Shown in pieces: positions 6,916 through 13,908 of a stretch of 13,908 bases of DNA. The stretch's first letter is position 1, and the number at the start of each line of letters is the position of its first letter. The stretch comes from an uncultured Paraprevotella sp. (lineage in GTDB: Bacteria > Bacteroidota > Bacteroidia > Bacteroidales > Bacteroidaceae), in NCBI GenBank assembly GCA_910584955.1, contig CAJUDC010000060.1, positions 1 to 13,908 on the forward strand. Reading direction: 5' to 3'. The notes below the pieces were generated by a model. That model did no database searches, was not told the DNA's origin, and was given only the letters and a program-made list of their open reading frames with translations. The position numbers and the translations under genes are program-made.

Positions 6916-9176
6916 TGAAGGACATGCGGCGGTTTTTGATTTGTTTTTTAGGACTGGGCATGGTTTGCGAACTGTGCACCGGTCGTTTTTTGTTCAAGGC
7001 CATCGATACGTCGGGAGGATTGAGTGATAACCAGATCCGTTATATCTCACAATTGCCGGACGGACGAATGGTATTCATGACCGCCCAGTGCCTGAATCTG
7101 TACGACGGTCTGCATTTCACTTCCTTCCGTCCCTCTCCTTCCGCCGCTATCGCACTGGCCCGGTACGACGGCTTTCATCGTATGTATCAACAAGGCGACT
7201 CCTTGCTGTGGATTAAAAATAACAGAAAACTGGTATGCTTCAATCTATACAACGAACAGTACGAGGAAAACGTATACCGCCGTTTTCGGGGAATAAGTGA
7301 TCCGAAGTCGGTAGACGACTTGTTTGTAGACGGCCGGGGGCGGTTATGGTTGAGCACATCGGGCGAACTGGTCCTGCTTCAATCGTCGTTACGCTTCAAG
7401 CTGGCCGACATGCCGGGAAAACTGCAAGACGTATCGGCAGACAATGACTTTTTGTATACCTTCTTCGACACGGGAGACATAAGTTGTTACTGCCTGGCAA
7501 ACGGGCGGCACCTGTATACCCGTTCCGCCTATTCGGAAGCGGAACGGGCAAAGTTCGGAAACACTTCCTTAGTGGTCCGAAAAGACAATGAATTTTACCA
7601 GCTCCGCAACGGATCGAGAGGAGGCTTTTTTTGTTTCGACATTCGGAAGCGTGAATGGAAGAAACTTATGGAAGAAAGCTATACCCTCAACACTCTCTCC
7701 TTATCTGCCGGAAATGAAGCTTATATAAGTTGTGCGCGCGGATTATGGAGTATTGATTTATCGCGGGGTGAGAAGCGGTATTTCCCTACATTGAGAACCC
7801 AGCAGGGGAATGTGATGGCAACAGAAATAAGTACGGTATTCCAGGACGGACAAGGGGCATTGTGGTTGGGCACATTCAACAGAGGGCTATTGTACGAACA
7901 TCCGGTCCAATACGAACAGATGCGGATAGACGGATGGCATTTCCCTTTTCCTTCGGAACCGATAAAGGAGGACACTCATTTTGCGGAAGACCGAAGCGGG
8001 AATGTGTTTTTGAAAGAAAAAGAAAGAAGCTATCGAATAGAGATCTCCGACAGCGGAGCACCCCGCCTGTTGCCGGTCGAAGCCCGGCATATTCCCAGTG
8101 AAGTGCTGGAATATGGTTCCGGTGCTGCTTTTGCGGCACACGACGGCACACTGTATTTCGGAGAAACGAACGGATGCAGCATTTTTCGACCGAGATTAGA
8201 CCGGGCTTCGGTAACATTGCCCTATGCTCCTCTGCTGACGGCTTTCTATGTGCGGGGAGAGGCTATCGAACCGCAGCGGAAATACGATGAAAGGAAGATA
8301 CTGGAACGAGCGGTTCCCTATACGCGACATATCTCACTGAACCATAACCAGAATTTCATATCATTCGACTTTTCGGCACTGAACTACCTCACCGGTATGC
8401 CTACCCTGTATCGTTATCAGCTGGAGGGGATAGACGAACAATGGGTGTATGGCAGCACGGCGCCGCAGGCTAACGGCACTTTTCGGATACCTTATACCAA
8501 TCTGCCGACAGGAAGTTACACGCTGCATGTAATGACCGCAACCGACGGAAATGGTTGGGATACGGGGAGAAGCGCACAAATTGAACTGGTGATTCACGCC
8601 CCTTGGTGGAAGACTACCGCCGCTTATGCGGTTTATATGTTCTTACTGACGGCAGGAGTGATTATAGGCATCCGCATTTATATACACTACAGCCGTAAAG
8701 AGATGGAGCGCCGTCATAAGGAAGAGATTCTCCTGCTTCGTATCCGAAATTTGATAGAACAATGCAACCGCTACGAAGCGGAACTGAATGCGCCGGCCGA
8801 AGAAGCAGAGCCCGAAACCGGCTTACAACAGACAAATGCCGCAGACGACGCGTTCTTGAAACAGGCCATTGAACTGGTGGAAAAGAATCTGAACGTATCC
8901 GGTTATTCGGTGGAGCAACTCAGCAAAGATCTGTGTATGGAACGAACCGGACTGTATAAGAAGCTGGTGGCTATGCTGGACCAGTCCCCCAGCCTGTTCA
9001 TACGCAATATACGTCTGCAAAAAGCGGCACAGCTGATTTTGGAAAACGAATTAAGCATTTCGGAGATTGCCGAACGTACCGGATTCAGCAGTTCCAGCTA
9101 TTTGAGCAAGTGCTTCCAGAAAGTATACGGTTGTCGACCGTCGGAATATATGTCAAAAAGGCAGAAATCAACGTAG
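6915..9176 (+). CDS. Membrane-spanning AraC-family regulator with periplasmic Y_Y_Y sensor, 753 aa
   Basis: This is probably a glycan-responsive transcription activator anchored in the inner membrane. It has a signal/anchor segment at about 5-21. A periplasmic region follows with sparse Reg_prop beta-propeller motifs such as GLSDNQIRYISQLPDGRMVF (35-54), DDLFVDGRGRLWLS (134-147) and TVFQDGQGALWLG (307-319). A Y_Y_Y-like domain follows (about 470-562). Then come one membrane helix (568-591), a charged coiled-coil (594-626) and a C-terminal AraC/XylS double helix-turn-helix (about 648-748). The two ends match Bacteroides hybrid two-component systems (HTCS), but only about 60 residues separate membrane and HTH. 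There is no room for a histidine kinase or receiver, and none of their motifs is seen. The periplasmic part also looks shorter than in a classic HTCS. The start overlaps the clpC stop (TGATG); an in-frame ATG at 6924 is equally plausible. GH31 is the likely target. Confidence 0.85.
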   Translation: MKDMRRFLICFLGLGMVCELCTGRFLFKAIDTSGGLSDNQIRYISQLPDGRMVFMTAQCLNLYDGLHFTSFRPSPSAAIALARYDGFHRMYQQGDSLLWIKNNRKLVCFNLYNEQYEENVYRRFRGISDPKSVDDLFVDGRGRLWLSTSGELVLLQSSLRFKLADMPGKLQDVSADNDFLYTFFDTGDISCYCLANGRHLYTRSAYSEAERAKFGNTSLVVRKDNEFYQLRNGSRGGFFCFDIRKREWKKLMEESYTLNTLSLSAGNEAYISCARGLWSIDLSRGEKRYFPTLRTQQGNVMATEISTVFQDGQGALWLGTFNRGLLYEHPVQYEQMRIDGWHFPFPSEPIKEDTHFAEDRSGNVFLKEKERSYRIEISDSGAPRLLPVEARHIPSEVLEYGSGAAFAAHDGTLYFGETNGCSIFRPRLDRASVTLPYAPLLTAFYVRGEAIEPQRKYDERKILERAVPYTRHISLNHNQNFISFDFSALNYLTGMPTLYRYQLEGIDEQWVYGSTAPQANGTFRIPYTNLPTGSYTLHVMTATDGNGWDTGRSAQIELVIHAPWWKTTAAYAVYMFLLTAGVIIGIRIYIHYSRKEMERRHKEEILLLRIRNLIEQCNRYEAELNAPAEEAEPETGLQQTNAADDAFLKQAIELVEKNLNVSGYSVEQLSKDLCMERTGLYKKLVAMLDQSPSLFIRNIRLQKAAQLILENELSISEIAERTGFSSSSYLSKCFQKVYGCRPSEYMSKRQKST

Positions 9177-9196
9177 ATGTTGTTCCTTTCAACCGT

Positions 9197-9233
9197 TTTG
9201 TTGCCGTATATCGCCTGATAAAGCCTATTTTTG
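9197..9233 (+). promoter_or_regulatory. Candidate promoter of the GH31 gene
   Basis: TATTTTTG at 9226-9233 is an exact match to the Bacteroidota -7 box TAnnTTTG and would start transcription near 9240, about 25 nt before the GH31 ATG. The nearest TTTG (9197-9200) is 25 nt upstream of it, longer than the usual 19-21, so the -33 element is poor. That is what one expects of a promoter needing an activator. Two TTGTT(G)CC direct repeats (9180-9186 and 9198-9205) lie just upstream. Confidence 0.45.
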
Positions 9234-9264
9234 CAGTGAATAACACACAAAAATAGTCAGAACC

Positions 9265-11628
9265 ATGAAAATGAATTTTAAAGTAAAGGCAGGAGCTTTG
9301 CTATGGTGCGGTATGATGTCTGTCTCCTGGAGCATGGCCCAGACGGTACAGCACACTCCGCAAGGAATCAAGTGCAACACGCAAGGGATGGACATTGCTG
9401 TGGAGTTTTATTCTCCATCGATCGTGCGGATATACAAAGAACCCGAGGGAACCGCCTATGCCAAACAAAGTCTGGTAGTGACCCAGTCGCCTGAGAAAGT
9501 GAAAATCGTATCAGCCCGGGAAGGCGATTGGGTGGCACTGAAGTCAACCGATCTGAAAGTGCTTTTCAATCCCGTAAGCGGAGGTATTGATTTTTATACC
9601 GCAGACGGAAAAAGGCTGTTGAAAGACAAGGACTACGGTACTTCTTTTGAACCTAAAAATGATGCGGGAACACCTTCATTCTGGGTGAAGAACTCTTTTC
9701 TGTTGGATAAGGACGAGCCTATTTACGGTATCGGACAGGTGATGGACGGTAAATTCAATCGTCGGCACTCCCGGCATCATATGCAGAACGAGAACATGTT
9801 CACTTATTCTCCCTATTTCATGTCGCCCACCAAAGGGTATGCCGTATACTGGGACAATTATTCCATTTCCGATTTTGTGGATACTCCGCAGGACCTTTCT
9901 TTTCAAAGTCTGGGACATTGCGCGGACTACTATTTCATGTATGGCTCCACGCCCGACAAAGTGATTGCACAGGTACGTCATTTAAGCGGGCATGCTCCGA
10001 TGCTTCCTCTTTGGGCTTACGGTTTCTTCCAAAGTAAAGAGCGGTATCATACGCAAGCGGAAGGACTGGAAGTTTTGAAAACCTTCCGTAAATTGCGGGT
10101 TCCCATCGACTGCCTTATTCAAGATTGGCGCTATTGGCCCGAATATAACCAAACGGACAGTGCATGGAACTCACATAGCTTTGATCCGGTACGTTTCCCC
10201 GAACCTAAAAAATGGGCTGATGAGATACATGCTCTTCATGCTAAACTGATGATTGTGGCCTGGCCCGGATTCGGTCCTAAAACCGAACAGCGCAAAGAAC
10301 TGGACAGCAAAGGGATGATTATCAATTTAGATACCTGGCCCCCGCAGAGCGGTGCCCGTCCCTACGATGTCTTCAATCCGGAAGCACGCGACATATACTG
10401 GAAATATCTCAGTAAAGGCATCTTCAATTACATCGGTAACGACGGCTGGTGGCTGGATTCTACCGAACCCGACCATATCAACCGAAGAGAGCAAGATTAT
10501 GATCAGCCCACCCATCAAGGGTCCTACCGAAGCGTGAAAAATGCTTATTCGCTGATGCACAATACCGGTATCGCCAGCCATCAGAAAGCATCGAACAAAG
10601 ACAAACGTGTAGTAATCCTTACCCGTTCGGGCTTTATCGGACAACAAAGACTGGGCTCCAATACCTGGAGCGGCGATGTGGCCTCCACTTGGGATATGCT
10701 TGAGAAACAAATTCCGGCGGCTTTGAACTTCACGCTGATGGGCATTCCCAATTGGAACAGTGACATAGGCGGATTCTTTGCCGGACGATGGAACCACGGA
10801 GGCGGCCCGAAGAACCTCCAGTACCAAGAATTATATGTACGTTGGATGCAGTTTGGAGCATTTTGTCCGATGATGCGTTCGCACGGTACGGAATTGCCTC
10901 GTGAGATATGGAATTTCGGTACACGCGGTGAATGGTGTTTCGACGCACAGGAAAAAATGATAAAGTTGCGCTATCGTCTCTTACCTTATATATATAGCAC
11001 ATCATGGGATGTGTCACACAACGACGGCACATTCCTGCGTCCTTTATTGATGGATTTCACCACCGACCGGAAAACGTACGATATAGGAGGAGAATATTTG
11101 TTCGGACATCAGATCCTGGTGGCTCCGGTTACCCGGCCGAATGTGACAGAATGGCCTGTATACTTGCCCGAAGGCACCGGTTGGTGGGATTTCTGGAGCA
11201 ATAAGCAAGTGCAGGGAGGACAAACAGTCAAACGTGACGTACCCAAAGATATTTTACCGCTATATCTGAGAGCCGGAAGCATCCTGCCTTTCGGACCGGA
11301 TGTGCAATATTCGACCGAAAAGAAGTGGAACAACCTGGAAATTCGGGTATATCCCGGAGCCGACGGAACCTTTACACTTTATGAAGATGAGAATGACAAC
11401 TATAATTATGAAAAAGGCGCCTACTCTACCATTGTTTTCAACTGGAACGAGAAAGAGCAGCAATTAACCATCGGAGAACGGCAAGGAAGTTTCCCCGGGA
11501 TGTTGAAAAAGCGTACATTCAAAGTTGTTCTTGTCGGATCGAATTCAGGACAAGGCGACAGACCGATGGACGGTGGAAAAAGTATCACTTATACAGGCCG
11601 TAAAACGGTAGTGAAGTTCCCCCGCTAA
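9265..11628 (+). CDS. Secreted glycoside hydrolase family 31 enzyme, probably alpha-xylosidase or alpha-glucosidase, 787 aa
   Basis: GH31 enzymes release alpha-linked sugars, usually xylose or glucose, from chain ends with retention of configuration. A signal peptide covers about 1-25 (ending SMA-QT) with no clear lipobox, so the mature protein is probably periplasmic. An N-terminal beta-sandwich (about 30-240) precedes the (beta/alpha)8 barrel (about 245-590). The nucleophile is D398 in WWLDSTEPD and the acid/base is D471 in NTWSGDVASTW, both in good context. QDWRYW (286-291) and MRSHGTE (537-543) also fit the active site. A C-terminal sandwich and DUF5110-like domain includes IGERQGSFPGM (736-746). 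The DSTEP nucleophile loop and QDWRYW are reminiscent of alpha-xylosidases, but substrate assignment is an inference. No PA14 insert is obvious. It lies 88 bp after the membrane regulator and has its own promoter candidate and terminator. No SusC/SusD genes accompany it. Start alternatives are the codons at 9265 and 9271. Confidence 0.93.
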   Translation: MKMNFKVKAGALLWCGMMSVSWSMAQTVQHTPQGIKCNTQGMDIAVEFYSPSIVRIYKEPEGTAYAKQSLVVTQSPEKVKIVSAREGDWVALKSTDLKVLFNPVSGGIDFYTADGKRLLKDKDYGTSFEPKNDAGTPSFWVKNSFLLDKDEPIYGIGQVMDGKFNRRHSRHHMQNENMFTYSPYFMSPTKGYAVYWDNYSISDFVDTPQDLSFQSLGHCADYYFMYGSTPDKVIAQVRHLSGHAPMLPLWAYGFFQSKERYHTQAEGLEVLKTFRKLRVPIDCLIQDWRYWPEYNQTDSAWNSHSFDPVRFPEPKKWADEIHALHAKLMIVAWPGFGPKTEQRKELDSKGMIINLDTWPPQSGARPYDVFNPEARDIYWKYLSKGIFNYIGNDGWWLDSTEPDHINRREQDYDQPTHQGSYRSVKNAYSLMHNTGIASHQKASNKDKRVVILTRSGFIGQQRLGSNTWSGDVASTWDMLEKQIPAALNFTLMGIPNWNSDIGGFFAGRWNHGGGPKNLQYQELYVRWMQFGAFCPMMRSHGTELPREIWNFGTRGEWCFDAQEKMIKLRYRLLPYIYSTSWDVSHNDGTFLRPLLMDFTTDRKTYDIGGEYLFGHQILVAPVTRPNVTEWPVYLPEGTGWWDFWSNKQVQGGQTVKRDVPKDILPLYLRAGSILPFGPDVQYSTEKKWNNLEIRVYPGADGTFTLYEDENDNYNYEKGAYSTIVFNWNEKEQQLTIGERQGSFPGMLKKRTFKVVLVGSNSGQGDRPMDGGKSITYTGRKTVVKFPR

Positions 11629-11659
11629 TTTGCTCGTTTATATATTGCAAATAAATGTT

Positions 11660-11697
11660 AAAGTGCCGGCGTTTTATGAGCGACTGGCACTTTTTTT
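11660..11697 (+). terminator. Rho-independent terminator after the GH31 gene
   Basis: An 8-bp perfect stem aaagtgcc/ggcacttt (11660-11667 with 11686-11693), extendable by a wobble and a G-C pair, is followed by a run of seven T (11691-11697, partly in the stem). It starts 31 bp past the GH31 stop codon and separates that gene from htpG. Confidence 0.88.
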
Positions 11698-11741
11698 GTT
11701 TAAGCAATTAGCAAAAGATAACGAACTTAAATAATAATAAC

Positions 11742-13796
11742 ATGCAGAAAGGTAATATCGGGGTTACGACAGAGAACATCTTCCCCGTTATCAAAAAGTT
11801 CTTGTACAGCGACCATGACATATTCATTCGGGAAATAGTATCGAACGCTGTGGACGCAACGCAGAAATTGAGAACACTGGCTGGAAAAGGTGATTTCAAG
11901 GGAGAAACCGGTGAACTTAAGGTGAGCGTGGATGTAAATAAAGAAAACGGAACGATCACGGTGAGTGACAACGGAATCGGTATGACGGCCGAAGAAATTG
12001 AGAAATATATTAATCAAATCGCTTTCTCGGGAGCAAATGATTTCCTTGACAAATACAAAGAAGATGCTAATGCCATTATCGGTCATTTCGGGTTAGGCTT
12101 CTACTCGTCTTTCATGGTAAGCAAGAAAGTGGAGATTGTTACCCGAAGCTATCAGGAAAATGCCAAGGCCGTGAAATGGAGCTGTGACGGAAGTCCGGCT
12201 TATGAACTGGAGGAGACGGAAAAAGCCGAACGCGGCACGGATATCATTATGTATATTGATGATGACTGCAAGGAGTTCCTCGAGAAAAACAAGATACAGG
12301 ATTTACTGAACAAATATTGCCGGTTCCTTCCGATTCCGGTGGTATTCGGTAAAAAAACAGAATGGAAAGACGGCAAGCAGGTAGATACGGAAGAAGACTT
12401 GGTTATTAACGATACCACTCCGATATGGACCAAGAAACCAAGCGAACTGAAAGACGAGGATTATAAGGATTTCTATCGCAAACTATATCCTATGAGCGAC
12501 GAGCCGTTGTTCTGGATACATCTGAACGTGGACTATCCGTTCAACCTGACCGGAGTTCTTTACTTCCCGAAAATAAAGAATAATATCGACTTGCAACGCA
12601 ACAAGATCCAACTGTATTGCAATCAGGTGTATGTAACAGATTCCGTTGAAGGCATCGTACCTGATTTCCTGACCTTGTTGCACGGTGTGATCGATTCACC
12701 GGATATACCGTTGAATGTAAGCCGTAGCTATTTGCAGAGCGACAGCAACGTAAAAAAAATCTCTACTTACATAACCAAAAAGGTAAGTGACCGTCTGCAA
12801 AGCATCTTCAAAGCGGACCGGGCCGATTTTGAAAAGAAATGGGATGACATCAAGATCTTCATTAATTACGGTATGCTTACGCAGGAAGATTTCTATGACA
12901 AGGCCAAAAACTTTGCCTTATTCAAGGATTGTGAAGGCAAGTATTTCACATTCGAAGAATATCAGACATTGATTAAGGATAATCAGACCAACAAAGACGG
13001 TAATCTGGTTTACTTGTATGCAAACGACCGGGAAGCACAATATAGTTATATTGAAGCCGCACGCAACAAGGGATATAGTGTACTCTTGTTCGACGGACAG
13101 CTGGATACTCCGATGATTTCTATGCTCGAACAGAAATTAGAGAAGAGCACTTTCACTCGTGTGGATGCCGATGTTATAGATCGTCTGATAGTAAAAGAAG
13201 ATACCGAACGCACGGTACTGGAAGCTGAACGTAGTGACAAATTGTCATATGTATTCAGTAGCCAGGTACCCAAAGCTGAAAAAACGGAATTCCATGTGGA
13301 AACACAAGCCATGGGCGAAGAGGCATTACCGGTCATGATCACTCAAAGCGAATACATGCGTCGAATGAAAGAAATGGCACACATCCAGCCCGGTATGTCC
13401 TTCTATGGTGAGATGCCCGATATGTATACATTGGTGCTTAATACAGACAATAAACTGATTAAAGAGGTACTGGAAGACAGTGAACAGCAGACAGCCGAAG
13501 CGCTCAATCCCATCGAGGCCGAAATAAAAGGTCTGACAGCTCGTCAGGCTGTTTTACGCCAGCAACAGGAAGGGAAAAAACCGGAGGAAATAGACCAGAC
13601 ACAAAAAGATGAGTTGGCCAAATGTGATACCGACATTACCGAGCAACGGCAAAAGAAAAACGAGGTGTTGGCTGGATATGCTCAAAAGAACCCTGTGGTT
13701 CATCAATTGATTGATCTGGCTTTGTTACAAAACGGTCTGTTAAAAGGAGAAGCTTTGAACAACTTTGTAAAACGCAGCATCGAATTGATTAAATAA
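11742..13796 (+). CDS. htpG: Hsp90-family chaperone HtpG, 684 aa
   Basis: This is the bacterial Hsp90, an ATP-driven dimeric cytoplasmic chaperone that remodels client proteins, often with DnaK. The N-terminal GHKL ATPase domain (about 1-215) shows the N-box FIREIVSNAVDA with catalytic E31 and Mg-binding N35, DNGIGM (76-81) and the lid end GHFGLGFYS (114-122). The middle domain carries the catalytic arginine R328 in NVSRSYLQSD. The C-terminal dimerisation domain includes MRRMKEMA (539-546). At 684 residues it is about 60 longer than E. coli HtpG (624). The excess lies mainly in a charged, Gln/Lys/Glu-rich helical insertion at about 590-645, near the C-terminus; as I recall, Bacteroides HtpG proteins are similarly long. 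It starts only 44 bp after the upstream terminator, and no consensus promoter or CIRCE operator could be picked out in that gap. Confidence 0.97.
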   Translation: MQKGNIGVTTENIFPVIKKFLYSDHDIFIREIVSNAVDATQKLRTLAGKGDFKGETGELKVSVDVNKENGTITVSDNGIGMTAEEIEKYINQIAFSGANDFLDKYKEDANAIIGHFGLGFYSSFMVSKKVEIVTRSYQENAKAVKWSCDGSPAYELEETEKAERGTDIIMYIDDDCKEFLEKNKIQDLLNKYCRFLPIPVVFGKKTEWKDGKQVDTEEDLVINDTTPIWTKKPSELKDEDYKDFYRKLYPMSDEPLFWIHLNVDYPFNLTGVLYFPKIKNNIDLQRNKIQLYCNQVYVTDSVEGIVPDFLTLLHGVIDSPDIPLNVSRSYLQSDSNVKKISTYITKKVSDRLQSIFKADRADFEKKWDDIKIFINYGMLTQEDFYDKAKNFALFKDCEGKYFTFEEYQTLIKDNQTNKDGNLVYLYANDREAQYSYIEAARNKGYSVLLFDGQLDTPMISMLEQKLEKSTFTRVDADVIDRLIVKEDTERTVLEAERSDKLSYVFSSQVPKAEKTEFHVETQAMGEEALPVMITQSEYMRRMKEMAHIQPGMSFYGEMPDMYTLVLNTDNKLIKEVLEDSEQQTAEALNPIEAEIKGLTARQAVLRQQQEGKKPEEIDQTQKDELAKCDTDITEQRQKKNEVLAGYAQKNPVVHQLIDLALLQNGLLKGEALNNFVKRSIELIK

Positions 13797-13830
13797 GTAA
13801 AAACATTAGCTGAATCATAGATGTATGGCC

Positions 13831-13853
13831 GTCCGATAAATAGGTTATCGGAC
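13831..13853 (+). terminator. Hairpin downstream of htpG, possible terminator
   Basis: A perfect 8-bp stem gtccgata/tatcggac (13831-13838 with 13846-13853) with a 7-nt loop lies 34 bp past the htpG stop codon. It lacks a following T-run on either strand (ccctaaag follows), so intrinsic termination would be weak. It may instead protect the 3' end of the mRNA. Confidence 0.45.
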
Positions 13854-13908
13854 CCTAAAGTCAAAGTCGAAACGCAATTTTTCCATTGAGTAACCACCAA
13901 TATATTTT

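Noticed and set aside
9265..9345. Lipoprotein signal in the GH31 protein (cysteine at residue 15)
   Set aside because: The cysteine lies inside the hydrophobic core (ALLWCGMM) without a small-residue lipobox, and an ordinary signal peptidase I site (SMA-QT) follows.

Overview
The window is chromosomal DNA from a member of the Bacteroidota, most likely the order Bacteroidales (Bacteroides, Phocaeicola, Parabacteroides or a close relative). This rests on a GyrA and an HtpG that read like Bacteroides proteins, a Y_Y_Y/AraC membrane regulator of the kind these bacteria use for glycan sensing, a secreted GH31 glycosidase, A-rich start regions instead of strong Shine-Dalgarno sites, and promoter candidates of the TTTG / TAnnTTTG type. 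The genus cannot be fixed from the sequence alone.

Layout. On the minus strand, gyrA (1347-3923) is followed after 41 bp by an exported TPR protein gene (67-1305), which ends at a hairpin terminator (about 11-50). A 484-bp intergenic region (3924-4407) separates gyrA from the divergent clpC. Its edges are AT-rich and carry candidate promoters for both genes. Its middle is GC-rich and holds an array of palindromes, four of them with centres exactly 22 bp apart, including a perfect 34-bp palindrome (4199-4232). On the plus strand, clpC (4408-6915) overlaps the start codon of a membrane-bound AraC-type regulator (6915-9176) by one base. After 88 bp with a good -7 box comes a secreted GH31 alpha-glycosidase (9265-11628) with its own terminator (11660-11697). 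Then comes the Hsp90 chaperone gene htpG (11742-13796), with a hairpin downstream.

How it fits together. The backbone is housekeeping and protein quality control: gyrase subunit A, ClpC unfoldase and HtpG chaperone. Between clpC and htpG sits a two-gene glycan module: a sensor that appears to bind a ligand outside the inner membrane and act directly through a DNA-binding domain, plus a probable target enzyme. No SusC/SusD pair is present.

The items most worth a second look are the 22-bp-phased palindrome array between gyrA and clpC, the regulator that has the HTCS sensor and AraC ends but no histidine kinase or receiver, and a GyrA with glycine at both classic quinolone-determining positions (82 and 86). 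No RNA genes, insertion sequences, CRISPR arrays or prophage genes were seen.
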